From assembly GCA_024762915.1 (NCBI GenBank), contig JANTGL010000029.1, positions 1-15,928 of the forward strand: a DNA stretch of 15,928 nucleotides. Direction: 5' to 3'. The stretch comes from Bacteroidales bacterium. GTDB taxonomy: Bacteria > Bacteroidota > Bacteroidia > Bacteroidales > JAADGE01. Position 1 is the first letter of the stretch, and the number at the start of each line of letters is the position of its first letter. The notes under the pieces are model-generated. The model worked only from the letters and a program-made list of their open reading frames with translations. It did not search any database and was not told where the DNA came from. Of the stretch, positions 6,607 to 13,356 are shown in pieces. A program made the position numbers and the translations under genes.

Positions 6607-8016
6607 ATGCGAAAACTCTTTAAAAATAAGTATTTTAAATTTGTCTTTTGGACAGTTGTTTTTATCCTTTTTGTAATTTGGATCGGCAGTTGGTGGCTTT
6701 TGCTCGGAATACCGATAATCTTTGATTACTACATATCAAAAAAAGTAAACTGGACTTTTTGGAAAAAGCGAGATTTAGAAAAGAAAACGAAATTAATTGA
6801 ATGGGTTGATGCATTGGTGTTTGCAGTCATCGCAGCAACCATTATCCGAAGTTTCTTTATTGAAGCGTATATGATACCGACATCATCTTTGGAGAAATCA
6901 TTGTTAGTCGGCGATTATCTGTTTGTAAGTAAAGTCAGTTACGGACCGCGTATGCCCATGACACCGCTGGCAATCCCGTTCACGCATACGTTTCAAGGCA
7001 GTAAATTTAATCCTTATTCGGAATTGATAAAAGCACCGTATAAACGTTTAGCCGGATTAGGGCAAATTAAACGTAATGATATTGTGGTTTTTAATTTTCC
7101 TGAAGGGGATACGGTAGCTCTTGAAAGGCAAGCGGAAAGTTATTATAAAATTGTAAGAAATTATGCTTGGCAATTGAAACAAACAGATATTCAATCCGGT
7201 AAAGAACCTTTAAATGAAGGATATTACATTTCGAATGCGCGTAATTTGGTTAAAAGAAATTATACGATTGTTACGCGTCCGGTTGATAAAGAGGATAATT
7301 ACGTGAAACGCTGTGTTGCAATTCACGGTGATACTTTTGAGATAAGAAAAAGTTTGATATACATTAACGGGAAAAAAGGGAAAATTCATAAAAATGAAGA
7401 ACATAATTATCATATTGAAATGAAGCCCGGAAAATCTTTAAATCCGAAAACCTTATTCGATATGGGAATCAGTAAAGAAGATTTCGGATATTCTCGTCAA
7501 TATCCCGTAGAAGGTTATGTTTTACCGCTTACCGATGAATATAAAAATAAAATTGAGAGATTCAAAAGTGTAAAATCCGTCACCAAAATTGTTGAAGATT
7601 CCGGTGTTTATAATCCGGATATTATTCCGCATGACCCTAAATTTCAATGGAATAATGACAATTTGGGACCTTTGTATATTCCCGAAGCCGGTAAAACCAT
7701 TGCCCTTGATACCTTTAATCTTCCCTTGTATCGTCGTGTTATTGATATTTATGAGAATAATGAATTGGATGTTAAAGACGGTAAAATATTCATAAACGGA
7801 AAAGAAACGGATAAATACACGTTCAAAATGAATTATTATTTGATGATGGGTGATAACCGCAGCAATTCTGCGGATTCCAGATATTGGGGTTTCGTTCCCG
7901 AAGATCATGTTGTCGGAAAACCCATATTTATTTGGATGTCAATGGATAAAGATAAAACGATATTTACCGGAAAAATTCGATGGGACAGATTATTAAAATC
8001 TGCGAATGTGAAGTAA
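6607..8016 (+). CDS. lepB: Signal peptidase I, long Bacteroidota type
   Basis: This inner-membrane serine protease removes signal peptides from secreted proteins. The 469-residue product starts with hydrophobic segments at about 12-42 and a further membrane helix at about 65-85, followed by YMIPTSSLEKSLLVGDYLFV with the nucleophile Ser94. The general-base Lys234 lies in NYVKRCVAIHGD. The late conserved box GDNRSNSADSRYWGFVPEDHVVGKP (about 414-438) is present. Between the Ser and Lys boxes there is an extra region (about 115-225), and another between Lys and the last box (about 245-400), making it much longer than the E. coli enzyme (324). Such long LepB forms are usual in Bacteroidota. All catalytic residues are in place. 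Confidence 0.96.
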   Translation: MRKLFKNKYFKFVFWTVVFILFVIWIGSWWLLLGIPIIFDYYISKKVNWTFWKKRDLEKKTKLIEWVDALVFAVIAATIIRSFFIEAYMIPTSSLEKSLLVGDYLFVSKVSYGPRMPMTPLAIPFTHTFQGSKFNPYSELIKAPYKRLAGLGQIKRNDIVVFNFPEGDTVALERQAESYYKIVRNYAWQLKQTDIQSGKEPLNEGYYISNARNLVKRNYTIVTRPVDKEDNYVKRCVAIHGDTFEIRKSLIYINGKKGKIHKNEEHNYHIEMKPGKSLNPKTLFDMGISKEDFGYSRQYPVEGYVLPLTDEYKNKIERFKSVKSVTKIVEDSGVYNPDIIPHDPKFQWNNDNLGPLYIPEAGKTIALDTFNLPLYRRVIDIYENNELDVKDGKIFINGKETDKYTFKMNYYLMMGDNRSNSADSRYWGFVPEDHVVGKPIFIWMSMDKDKTIFTGKIRWDRLLKSANVK

Positions 8017-8042
8017 AATTTAATTTAAATATATCTGAGAAT

Positions 8043-8070
8043 AGCACAACATTATTTGTTGTGCTTTTCT
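8043..8070 (+). terminator. Intrinsic terminator after lepB
   Basis: Arms AGCACAAC (8043-8050) and GTTGTGCT (8058-8065) with a 7-nt loop are followed by TTTTCT. It lies in the convergent space with the AMMECR1 gene; the minus-strand side has no clear T tract. Confidence 0.8.
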
Positions 8071-8122
8071 CATATTTTGTTTTATGAATAAGAAATAAAA
8101 GAAATACCGGAAATCTTAATGT

Positions 8123-8656
8123 TCAATAATATTTCTCTGTTTTAAAACGATAAAATGTTAATCCTTGATTTGAATTTTGAATGATACCGGCTTTTCGTTT
8201 GATAATTTTTATTTGTTCTTCAACACTGTCTATACCTTCAATATCCGGTAATAAAACCCCTTTGTTTCCGTTTTTATCGGAAATAATTGCACCATATATT
8301 TTCGGATCTAATAAAGATAAATCATCAATTTCTTCGGGAGGATATAAAACTTCAACGGATAATTTAATGTTTTTTAATTCATTTAATGTTAAAGGCGTAA
8401 ATCGATAGTCGCGCACGGCTGAAGCAACTGCATTTTTAATAATTTCCGTGTAAAGATTTTTATAAACAGGATGTAAGGTTCCGATACACCCTCTCAATTT
8501 ATTCTTTTTTGTTTTTAAAGTTACAAAACATGCCGCTTTTATTAAAAGATCTTTCGGAATAATCTGATTTTCAATTAATTGAGATGTTCCTGTTTGGATA
8601 TATTCTTTTATTGCTTTAAATGCTGTTTTTGTGTAAATACTTTGAGTTGTGTACAT
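8123..8656 (-). CDS. AMMECR1-domain protein (AmmeMemoRadiSam protein A type)
   Basis: The product is 177 residues from ATG 8654-8656. It carries one AMMECR1 domain over nearly its whole length, with the signature LRGCIG at residues 54-59 and AVRDYRFTPLTLNELKNIKLSVEVLYPPEEI further on, followed by GVLLPDIEGIDSVEEQI. The family has an unknown biochemical activity; in many prokaryotes it is found with a Memo protein and a radical SAM enzyme (the AmmeMemoRadiSam system), but neither is a neighbour here. A longer reading from TTG at 8695 would add 13 residues rich in Ile and Lys that do not belong to the domain, so ATG was chosen. No convincing promoter box was seen. Confidence 0.9.
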   Translation of the reverse strand: MYTTQSIYTKTAFKAIKEYIQTGTSQLIENQIIPKDLLIKAACFVTLKTKKNKLRGCIGTLHPVYKNLYTEIIKNAVASAVRDYRFTPLTLNELKNIKLSVEVLYPPEEIDDLSLLDPKIYGAIISDKNGNKGVLLPDIEGIDSVEEQIKIIKRKAGIIQNSNQGLTFYRFKTEKYY

Positions 8657-8725
8657 TTTTATGATTTTTATCGTATATTTTAATAAGTTTATCAAAAAAA
8701 AACTGTATCTTATACAATTTATTAA

Positions 8726-8733
8726 TATATTTG
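8726..8733 (+). promoter_or_regulatory. Possible -7 box upstream of the PIDGG peptide gene
   Basis: TATATTTG (8726-8733) matches TAnnTTTG. It is 190 nt before the ATG at 8924, so it would give a long AT-rich leader. It is flanked by an inverted repeat, AACTGTATC (8701-8709) and GATACAGTT (8757-8765). A weaker box, TAATTTTC (8911-8918), lies right before the gene. Which one is used cannot be decided. Confidence 0.35.
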
Positions 8734-8923
8734 TGTTTTAATTAAGTTTAATAAATGATACAGTTGTTAAATTTAATAAAATATTTAATAAATTTAGTCA
8801 TAAAAATTTTGATTTTAAATTTTTTACGTTTTAATTTGCATATATAATAATATAATTTGATAAGCGTTTAACCGTTAAGATAACCTAAAATCTTAAAAAA
8901 ATAGTAATTTTAATTTTCGCTTT

Positions 8924-9124
8924 ATGAAAAAGATTCTGCTTCTATTTACAATTGTTTTTTCTTTATTAGTTTTACCTGTACTCGTAAAAGATGCGGCAGC
9001 ACAGCCTCCGCCTCCGCCTCCTCAAGATATTCCGATTGACGGCGGCTTATTTTTATTAATAGCTGCAGGTGCAACATACGGAGCAAGAAAATTATATAAA
9101 CAACAAAAAGAAGATAAAAATTAG
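8924..9124 (+). CDS. Small secreted proline-rich peptide with PIDGG-TM-basic C-terminus
   Basis: The product is 66 residues. Residues 1-26 form a classical signal peptide (MKKILLLF..., then DAAAQ with a likely cut after Ala26). A run of six prolines follows (28-33), then P37-I-D-G-G41, a short hydrophobic helix (42-54), and a basic tail with RKLYKQQK. A conserved P-x-D-G-G box, a transmembrane stretch and a basic cluster is the layout of C-terminal protein-sorting signals handled by exosortase-like enzymes; I recall similar short Bacteroidota proteins being labelled PID-CTERM. After removal of the signal peptide only about 10 residues precede the motif, so the gene is almost only a sorting tag. 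No sortase-like enzyme is encoded nearby. A terminator follows, so it is probably monocistronic. Confidence 0.8.
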   Translation: MKKILLLFTIVFSLLVLPVLVKDAAAQPPPPPPQDIPIDGGLFLLIAAGATYGARKLYKQQKEDKN

Positions 9125-9144
9125 TATAAATTTAAATTTTACAG

Positions 9145-9174
9145 AAGACTCGCATTTTGCGGGTCTTTTTTTTA
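9145..9174 (+). terminator. Intrinsic terminator after the PIDGG peptide gene
   Basis: Arms AAGACTCGCA (9145-9154) and TGCGGGTCTT (9158-9167), pairing with one G-U, close a 3-nt loop and lead into a run of eight T. Confidence 0.9.
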
Positions 9175-9195
9175 GGATTTTAGAATTAATTGTTA

Positions 9196-9203
9196 TATAT
9201 TTG
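9196..9203 (+). promoter_or_regulatory. Promoter -7 box of the OB-fold/flotillin operon
   Basis: TATATTTG (9196-9203) matches TAnnTTTG and sits 22 nt before the ATG at 9226, directly after the preceding terminator. Confidence 0.6.
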
Positions 9204-9225
9204 ATACAAAATTAAAACCGAGAAT

Positions 9226-9813
9226 ATGGATATAGCTTCATGGTGGGATTTATTATCTCCGCTGCAAAAAATTCACTGGGGAATTGCACTTCCCGCAACA
9301 ATTATTTTTGTTATTCAATTAATTCTTACTTTAACAGCCGGAGGTGATACCGATATGGACGGTGCCGGAGATCACGACGGAGATTTTTCCGGAGATCACG
9401 GAGACGGGATGCACATTTTTTCTGTTAAAAGCATTTTGGCTTTTCTCATGTTTTACGGTTGGGGCGGATTAGCCGCAATTGAAAAAGGAATGCATGTTTG
9501 GTGGGGTGTTTCAGCTATTTCGTTGGTTATAGGTATCATTATGATGTTATTTACGGCATGGATATTTTTTATGCTGTTAAAATTACAGTCCAGCGGAACA
9601 TTAGTAATGGAAAATGCCATTGGTAAAGAAGCTGAAGTCTATTTAACCATTCCGGCAAAAAAGAAAGGAAACGGAAAAGTTCAATTAATTATTCAAGGAG
9701 GGTATAAAACATTAGATGCCGTTACCGAAGAACCGGAAGATATTGCAACCGGAACTTTTGTGGAAGTTGTGGAAGTTATGAATGATACTTTGCTTGTAAA
9801 ACGAAAACGTTAA
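9226..9813 (+). CDS. YqiJ/NfeD-like membrane protein with OB fold
   Basis: The product is 195 residues. A membrane helix at about 17-39 is followed by an Asp/Gly/His-rich loop (40-63, GGDTDMDGAGDHDGD and on), then two more helices (about 66-87 and 92-119), and a C-terminal soluble beta domain (125-195) with the GKEAEVYLTI...GTFVEVVEVMNDTLLVKRK pattern of NfeD/YqiJ OB folds. Proteins of this type are encoded next to flotillins in many bacteria, and the E. coli yqiJ-yqiK pair is an example; the flotillin gene here starts 44 bp downstream. It is likely an inner-membrane partner of the flotillin. The acidic loop could bind divalent cations, but that is an inference. The enzymatic role, if any, is unknown. 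Confidence 0.8.
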   Translation: MDIASWWDLLSPLQKIHWGIALPATIIFVIQLILTLTAGGDTDMDGAGDHDGDFSGDHGDGMHIFSVKSILAFLMFYGWGGLAAIEKGMHVWWGVSAISLVIGIIMMLFTAWIFFMLLKLQSSGTLVMENAIGKEAEVYLTIPAKKKGNGKVQLIIQGGYKTLDAVTEEPEDIATGTFVEVVEVMNDTLLVKRKR

Positions 9814-9857
9814 AATATTATAAATCAAATAATTATTAATTTAATAAATTCTAAGAA

Positions 9858-11315
9858 ATGGGAGCAACAGCAGTGTTAATTATTCTACTAGTTTTTTTAT
9901 TATTGGGAATGTTTGCTTTTTTAGTCAAACGTTATAAACGATGTCCTTCAGACAGAATTCTGGTTGTTTACGGAAAGGTTGGCGGTTCCGGACGAACAGC
10001 TAAATGTGTTCACGGCGGTGCGGCATTTATAATTCCGATTATTCAGGATTACGATTTTTTAGATTTAACACCGATTCCGATTGAAATCGGATTGGAAAAT
10101 GCCTTAAGTAAACAAAATATTCGCGTGAATGTACCTTCACGTTTTATGGTTGCTATATCTACTGACCCGGGTGTTATGCAAAATGCTGCAGAACGTCTTT
10201 TGGGACTAACACAAGCTGAAATTCGACATCTTGCTGCGGATATTATTTTCGGACAATTAAGAGTTGTAATTGCAACAATGGATATTGAAGAAATTAATGC
10301 CGATCGTGAAAAATTTTTAACAAATGTATCTTCAAGTGTTGAACACGAATTAAGAAAAATCGGTTTAAAACTGATTAACGTTAATGTTACGGATATTACC
10401 GATGATGCCGGTTATATTGAAGCTTTAGGACAAGAAGCAACGGCCGGTGCCGTTAATGATGCAAAAAAACAAGTTGCGGAAAAAAATCGGGACGGAGAAA
10501 TCGGTATGGCAAATGCACAAAAAGATCAACGTATTAAAGTTGCCGAAGCAAATTCAGATGCTGAAATTGGTGAAGCTCAAGCAAATCAAAATCAAAGAAT
10601 TAATGTTGCTGCTGCAAATGCAAAAGCTATTGACGGTGAAAATACGGCAAAAATCACGGTTGCCATGTCGGATGCCGAGCGAATGAAAAAAGAAGCCGAA
10701 GCCGAAAAAATTTCCGTAACAGCTGAAAAAGTAAATGAAGCCGAAGCTAAAAAAGCAGCGTATGAAGCTGAAAAACAAGCAGAGCTTAAAAGAGCAGAAA
10801 GAGAAGCCGCAACACAAAAAGCAAATATTATTGTTCCGGCGGAAATTGAAAAAGAAAAAATAATCATAGAAGCCGAAGCTGAAGCTGAAAAACAAAGACG
10901 AACTGCTAAAGGTGAAGCGGATGCAATTTTCCTTGAAATGGAAGCTGAAGCGCGCGGAACATTTGAAATTTTGAGCAAGCAAGCTGCAGGATACAAACTG
11001 ATGGTTGAATCTGCCGGGGAAAATGCCAGAGATGCCGTGCTGATGATGATAGCCGAACGACTGCCGGAATTGGTTGAAACTCAAGTTGAAGCTATCAAAA
11101 ATATTAAAATTGATAAAGTCACGGTTTGGGACAGCGGAAAAGGTGACGGAAGCAGTTCAACGGCAAATTTTATGAAAGGAATGATGGGGGCGGTTCCTCC
11201 GCTTGAAGATTTATTCAAATTAGCCGGTATGGAACTTCCTAACTATTTGAAAGGTAAATCAACAGAAACGAAAGTTGAAGATGCCGAAGTAGTGAAAAAT
11301 ACTAAGAAAAAATAG
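9858..11315 (+). CDS. Flotillin-family (SPFH/Band 7) membrane scaffold protein
   Basis: The product is 485 residues. An N-terminal membrane helix (about 4-24) is followed by a SPFH/Band 7 domain (about 28-190: PSDRILVVYGKVG..., IRVNVPSRFMVAISTDPGVMQNAAERLLGLTQAEI..., LINVNVTDI). A long Ala/Glu/Lys-rich coiled coil follows (about 195-370) with repeated AEAE and AEKQ units, then a C-terminal oligomerisation region with LVESAGENARDAVLMMIAERLPELVETQVEAIKNIKIDKVTVWDSGKGDG. This matches YqiK/FloT-type flotillins, which oligomerise and organise membrane microdomains. It is downstream of the OB-fold protein in one operon. Because codons for Ala, Glu and Lys are repeated, the opposite strand has long but meaningless open frames here. 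Confidence 0.95.
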   Translation: MGATAVLIILLVFLLLGMFAFLVKRYKRCPSDRILVVYGKVGGSGRTAKCVHGGAAFIIPIIQDYDFLDLTPIPIEIGLENALSKQNIRVNVPSRFMVAISTDPGVMQNAAERLLGLTQAEIRHLAADIIFGQLRVVIATMDIEEINADREKFLTNVSSSVEHELRKIGLKLINVNVTDITDDAGYIEALGQEATAGAVNDAKKQVAEKNRDGEIGMANAQKDQRIKVAEANSDAEIGEAQANQNQRINVAAANAKAIDGENTAKITVAMSDAERMKKEAEAEKISVTAEKVNEAEAKKAAYEAEKQAELKRAEREAATQKANIIVPAEIEKEKIIIEAEAEAEKQRRTAKGEADAIFLEMEAEARGTFEILSKQAAGYKLMVESAGENARDAVLMMIAERLPELVETQVEAIKNIKIDKVTVWDSGKGDGSSSTANFMKGMMGAVPPLEDLFKLAGMELPNYLKGKSTETKVEDAEVVKNTKKK

Positions 11316-11332
11316 GTTTTAATATTGAATTT

Positions 11333-11370
11333 AAAGAAGTTTCGGAATATTTTCGGAACTTCTTTTTTAT
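11333..11370 (+). terminator. Intrinsic terminator after the flotillin gene
   Basis: Arms AAAGAAGTT (11333-11341) and AACTTCTTT (11357-11365), extended inward by pairs including G-U, end in a T-rich stretch. It ends the two-gene operon. Confidence 0.8.
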
Positions 11371-11507
11371 TTTTTGCAGACAGTTTATTATCAATCCATA
11401 TATTTTCCAGACATTTAATTCGAGGGTTGAAAAAATTGCAATAATTCAGGACTTCAGCCATTTTTAAATAAATTTAAATGTTTATTGTTACCTTAAACAG
11501 ATAAAAC

Positions 11508-11924
11508 ATGAAATCATACAGAAAAGAACTTTGGTTTAACACAACAAAAAGAAGAGAACTGATTAATATTACGCCCGATGTTCAAACGGAATTACAAAAA
11601 AGCGGCATTAAAGAAGGACTGCTTCTGGTTAATGCCATGCACATTACGGCAAGTGTTTTTATTAACGATGACGAAAGCGGTTTACATCAGGATTTTGAAA
11701 AATGGTTGGAAGGACTTGCTCCCGAAAAACCCTATTCTCAATACAATCATAATACATTTGAAGATAATGCCGATGCACATCTTAAAAGAACAATTATGGG
11801 GAGAGAAGTTGTTGTTGCCGTTACCGACGGAAAATTAGATTTCGGACCTTGGGAACAAATATTTTACGGAGAATTTGACGGGAAACGCAGAAAACGTGTT
11901 TTGCTTAAAATAATCGGGGAATAA
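11508..11924 (+). CDS. YjbQ/UPF0047 family protein (secondary thiamine-phosphate synthase type)
   Basis: The product is 138 residues, the full family length. The conserved boxes are NAMHITASVFINDDESGLHQDFEKWLEGLAP (42-72) with His45 and the DDE at 54-56, NHNTFEDNADAHLKRTIMG (80-98) with His81 and His91, and VTDGKLDFGPWEQIFYGEFDG (105-125). The family is a small trimeric cytosolic protein; some members were reported to have weak thiamine-phosphate synthase activity, but the physiological role is uncertain. It has no thiamine genes around it. It lies 192 bp after the flotillin gene behind a terminator, so it is probably a separate unit; no convincing -7 box was seen (TTACCTTAAA near 11488 is a poor match). 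An inverted-repeat-bounded element begins directly after its stop codon. Confidence 0.93.
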   Translation: MKSYRKELWFNTTKRRELINITPDVQTELQKSGIKEGLLLVNAMHITASVFINDDESGLHQDFEKWLEGLAPEKPYSQYNHNTFEDNADAHLKRTIMGREVVVAVTDGKLDFGPWEQIFYGEFDGKRRKRVLLKIIGE

Positions 11925-12152
11925 AAAAGAAGCTGATCGAAAAGTCTTAAATGAAGTCATTCTGAACTTGAAAGCTCAGAGATGTTAAATTATTGTCTGT
12001 TTTAAAGTTAAAACTCTGCAATTCCCTTAGATTAATTAGTTTCAATTCATAGTGGTTTAATTAGAATCTTTTTCTGTTTAAGATTATATAGTATATTAGA
12101 CATAGGGTCAAGATTAGTTGACTAAAAAGATGCTTTTTGAACAGCTCCTTTT
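11925..12152. mobile_element. MITE-like element with imperfect terminal inverted repeats (candidate)
   Basis: The left end AAAAGAAGCTGATCGAAAAG (11925-11944) matches the reverse complement of the right end (12133-12152) at 17 of 20 positions. The 228-bp span fills nearly all the space between two convergent gene ends and has no open frame of note. Near the left end is TGAAGTCATTCTGAA, then an imperfect palindrome around CTGAACTTGAAAGCTCAG. No clear target-site duplication was found. The element call is inferred from the end match; it appears degenerate. Confidence 0.45.
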
Positions 12153-12157
12153 AATTT

Positions 12158-12340
12158 TTAACCAGCCGTAAATCCTTCGGCACCTTCAACCAAACCAACT
12201 AGTTTTTGAGGATCATGGATTAATACCGGAACATGTTGCGGACAAATTCTTAATTCTTGTCCTTTGTATTTCATAATTATTAAAGGAACTTCCTCTTCAT
12301 TTCGTTTACAAACAATACATGTATTTTTAGTTTCTTCCAT
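12158..12340 (-). CDS. Small CxxC...CxxH protein, possible zinc ribbon
   Basis: The product is 60 residues and I do not recognise a named family. Cys8 and Cys11 (CIVC) and Cys33 and His36 (CPQH) form a plausible four-ligand metal site spaced by 21 residues, the arrangement of a small zinc ribbon. The tail (HVPVLIHDPQKLVGLVEGAEGFTAG) is amphipathic with acidic and glycine residues. It has no signal peptide, so it is cytosolic. The gene is supported by an exact Bacteroidetes promoter upstream and a clear ATG. The coding strand has good protein-like composition. It could be a regulator, a protein-protein adaptor or a subunit of a complex. It is divergent from the YhhN gene and shares a short intergenic control region with it. 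Confidence 0.75.
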   Translation of the reverse strand: MEETKNTCIVCKRNEEEVPLIIMKYKGQELRICPQHVPVLIHDPQKLVGLVEGAEGFTAG

Positions 12341-12371
12341 TTTGTTTATGTTCTATTAAGTTTAAAAGATG

Positions 12372-12402
12372 CAAATATATTTATTATGAAATGTGTTGCA
12401 AA
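12372..12402 (-). promoter_or_regulatory. Promoter of the small zinc-ribbon-like gene
   Basis: On the minus strand -7 box TATATTTG (12372-12379) and -33 box TTTG (12399-12402) have an exact 19-nt spacer. This is a full match to the Bacteroidetes consensus. It overlaps the upstream region of the divergent YhhN promoter. Confidence 0.75.
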
Positions 12403-12408
12403 TTTTTT

Positions 12409-12416
12409 ATCTTTGA
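12409..12416 (+). promoter_or_regulatory. Promoter -7 box of the YhhN gene
   Basis: TATCTTTG (12409-12416) lies 22 nt before the ATG at 12439. It falls inside the longer open frame that begins with ATG 12391, which argues against that earlier start. Confidence 0.6.
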
Positions 12417-12438
12417 TGAAATTAAAAATCTAAGAATT

Positions 12439-13074
12439 ATGAAGAAATTTTTGACCGGTATTTATATCATTGCTGCAATTCTTTTTTGTTATGCCGTATA
12501 TGCTGATAATGATCTTCTGAGAACAATCGTTAAACCGATTCCTTTAATTATTCTGTTGTTTATGATAAAACCGAATTCGAACTACAATAAACTTATTTTT
12601 ATCGGATTTATTTTCTCATTGGCAGGCGATGTTTTTTTAATGAAAGTAATTGATAAATTTATGTTCGGATTAATTGCTTTTTTAATTGCTCATGTTTTTT
12701 ACATTATAGCTTTTGTTAAAAGAAACAAACGATTAAAAATATTAAGTTCAATTCCTTTTTATGTCATTGCCGGTTTGCTTGCAGTATTTTTTGCTCAATA
12801 TACAGGAGAAATGACTATTCCGGTTATTGTATATATAACTGTCATAATCACAATGGCTTGGCGCTCTTATTTACAGAAAAATTATTCAAATATTTCTAAA
12901 TTTGCATTTTACGGAGCAATTTTATTTGTTTTTTCGGATACCAATATTGCATTTACGAAATTTTATCAAGATTACGATTTTTCTAAAATTGTTACCATTG
13001 TTTTGTATTGGTCAGCACAATATCTGATTGCAAAATCCGTCAGCAGTTTTTATCTTGAAACTAAATCATTATAG
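12439..13074 (+). CDS. YhhN/TMEM86-family membrane protein (lysoplasmalogenase type)
   Basis: The product is 211 residues from ATG 12439 and is almost entirely hydrophobic, with about eight membrane segments. Family features are the KPIP box near residue 34 (ending the first helical hairpin), FSLAGDVFLM with the conserved Asp, GLIAFLIAHVFYIIAF, and the late LFVFSDTNIAFTKF and YWSAQYLIAKS boxes. In the family the conserved Asp/His residues are thought to form the active site; the animal TMEM86B member cleaves the vinyl-ether bond of lysoplasmalogens. Plasmalogens occur in anaerobic bacteria, which would fit the lineage, but no direct evidence exists here. ATG 12391 in the same frame would add 16 residues (MCCKFFIFDEIKNLRI) and would place the start before its own -7 box, so the later ATG is chosen. 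Confidence 0.9.
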   Translation: MKKFLTGIYIIAAILFCYAVYADNDLLRTIVKPIPLIILLFMIKPNSNYNKLIFIGFIFSLAGDVFLMKVIDKFMFGLIAFLIAHVFYIIAFVKRNKRLKILSSIPFYVIAGLLAVFFAQYTGEMTIPVIVYITVIITMAWRSYLQKNYSNISKFAFYGAILFVFSDTNIAFTKFYQDYDFSKIVTIVLYWSAQYLIAKSVSSFYLETKSL

Positions 13075-13089
13075 ATTGAAAATACGGAG

Positions 13090-13118
13090 GTTTGATATCA
13101 AACGAATGAAATTCGTTT
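13090..13118. repeat. Two overlapping small hairpins after the YhhN gene
   Basis: GTTTGATATCAAAC (13090-13103) is a perfect 14-bp palindrome. It overlaps a hairpin with arms AAACGAAT (13100-13107) and ATTCGTTT (13111-13118). There is only a short T run after it, so a terminator role is possible but weak. Confidence 0.45.
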
Positions 13119-13193
13119 TAAATAGAAACTAAAGTAAGTATACCGGAATTGCAGCGTTTTAACTTAATAATTGACAATAAATAGTTAATTGTA

Positions 13194-13261
13194 AGTCATC
13201 GTATCATTATTCTGATAAACAGACTGTCAAATTATTTCTGTTTTAAAATGATACGATGACT
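13194..13261. repeat. Long inverted repeat with 15-bp arms and 38-nt loop
   Basis: AGTCATCGTATCATT (13194-13208) has its exact reverse complement at 13247-13261. Within the loop are AAACAG (13217-13222) and CTGTTT (13238-13243), forming a nested stem. The core resembles the palindrome at 15348-15380 (AAGTCATCGGATGAGT). It lies in the 282-bp space between the YhhN gene and the butyrate kinase gene; the rest of that space shows no gene. Confidence 0.65.
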
Positions 13262-13310
13262 CTTAAACAAAAGTGTTATAAAATATATCGTTAAATAAGT
13301 TAAAATCCAT

Positions 13311-13318
13311 TATTTTGC
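13311..13318 (+). promoter_or_regulatory. Possible promoter -7 box of the butyrate kinase fusion
   Basis: TATTTTGC (13311-13318) resembles TAnnTTTG with one nucleotide less between TA and the TTTG. It lies about 40 nt before the ATG at 13357. The match is imperfect. Confidence 0.4.
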
Positions 13319-13356
13319 ACGTTTATTGATTGTATTTTAAATATCAAAAAAAAACA

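Noticed and set aside
7522..7908. 128-codon minus-strand frame inside lepB
   Set aside because: Lies opposite conserved lepB sequence, has Ile/Phe-rich low-complexity content and no promoter or partner gene.
8996..9036. Proline-rich stretch in the 66-residue gene as a sign of a spurious frame
   Set aside because: The signal peptide before it and the PIDGG-membrane-basic tail after it are both well formed, so the gene is kept.
10554..11084. Long open frames on the minus strand opposite the flotillin coiled coil
   Set aside because: They are rich in Phe, Ser and Cys, which is what the reverse complement of Ala/Glu/Lys codons produces; no start signal or family similarity.
11925..12157. tRNA or small RNA gene in the gap after yjbQ
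   Set aside because: No cloverleaf, CCA end or terminator-linked hairpin was found; the inverted ends fit a repeat element better.
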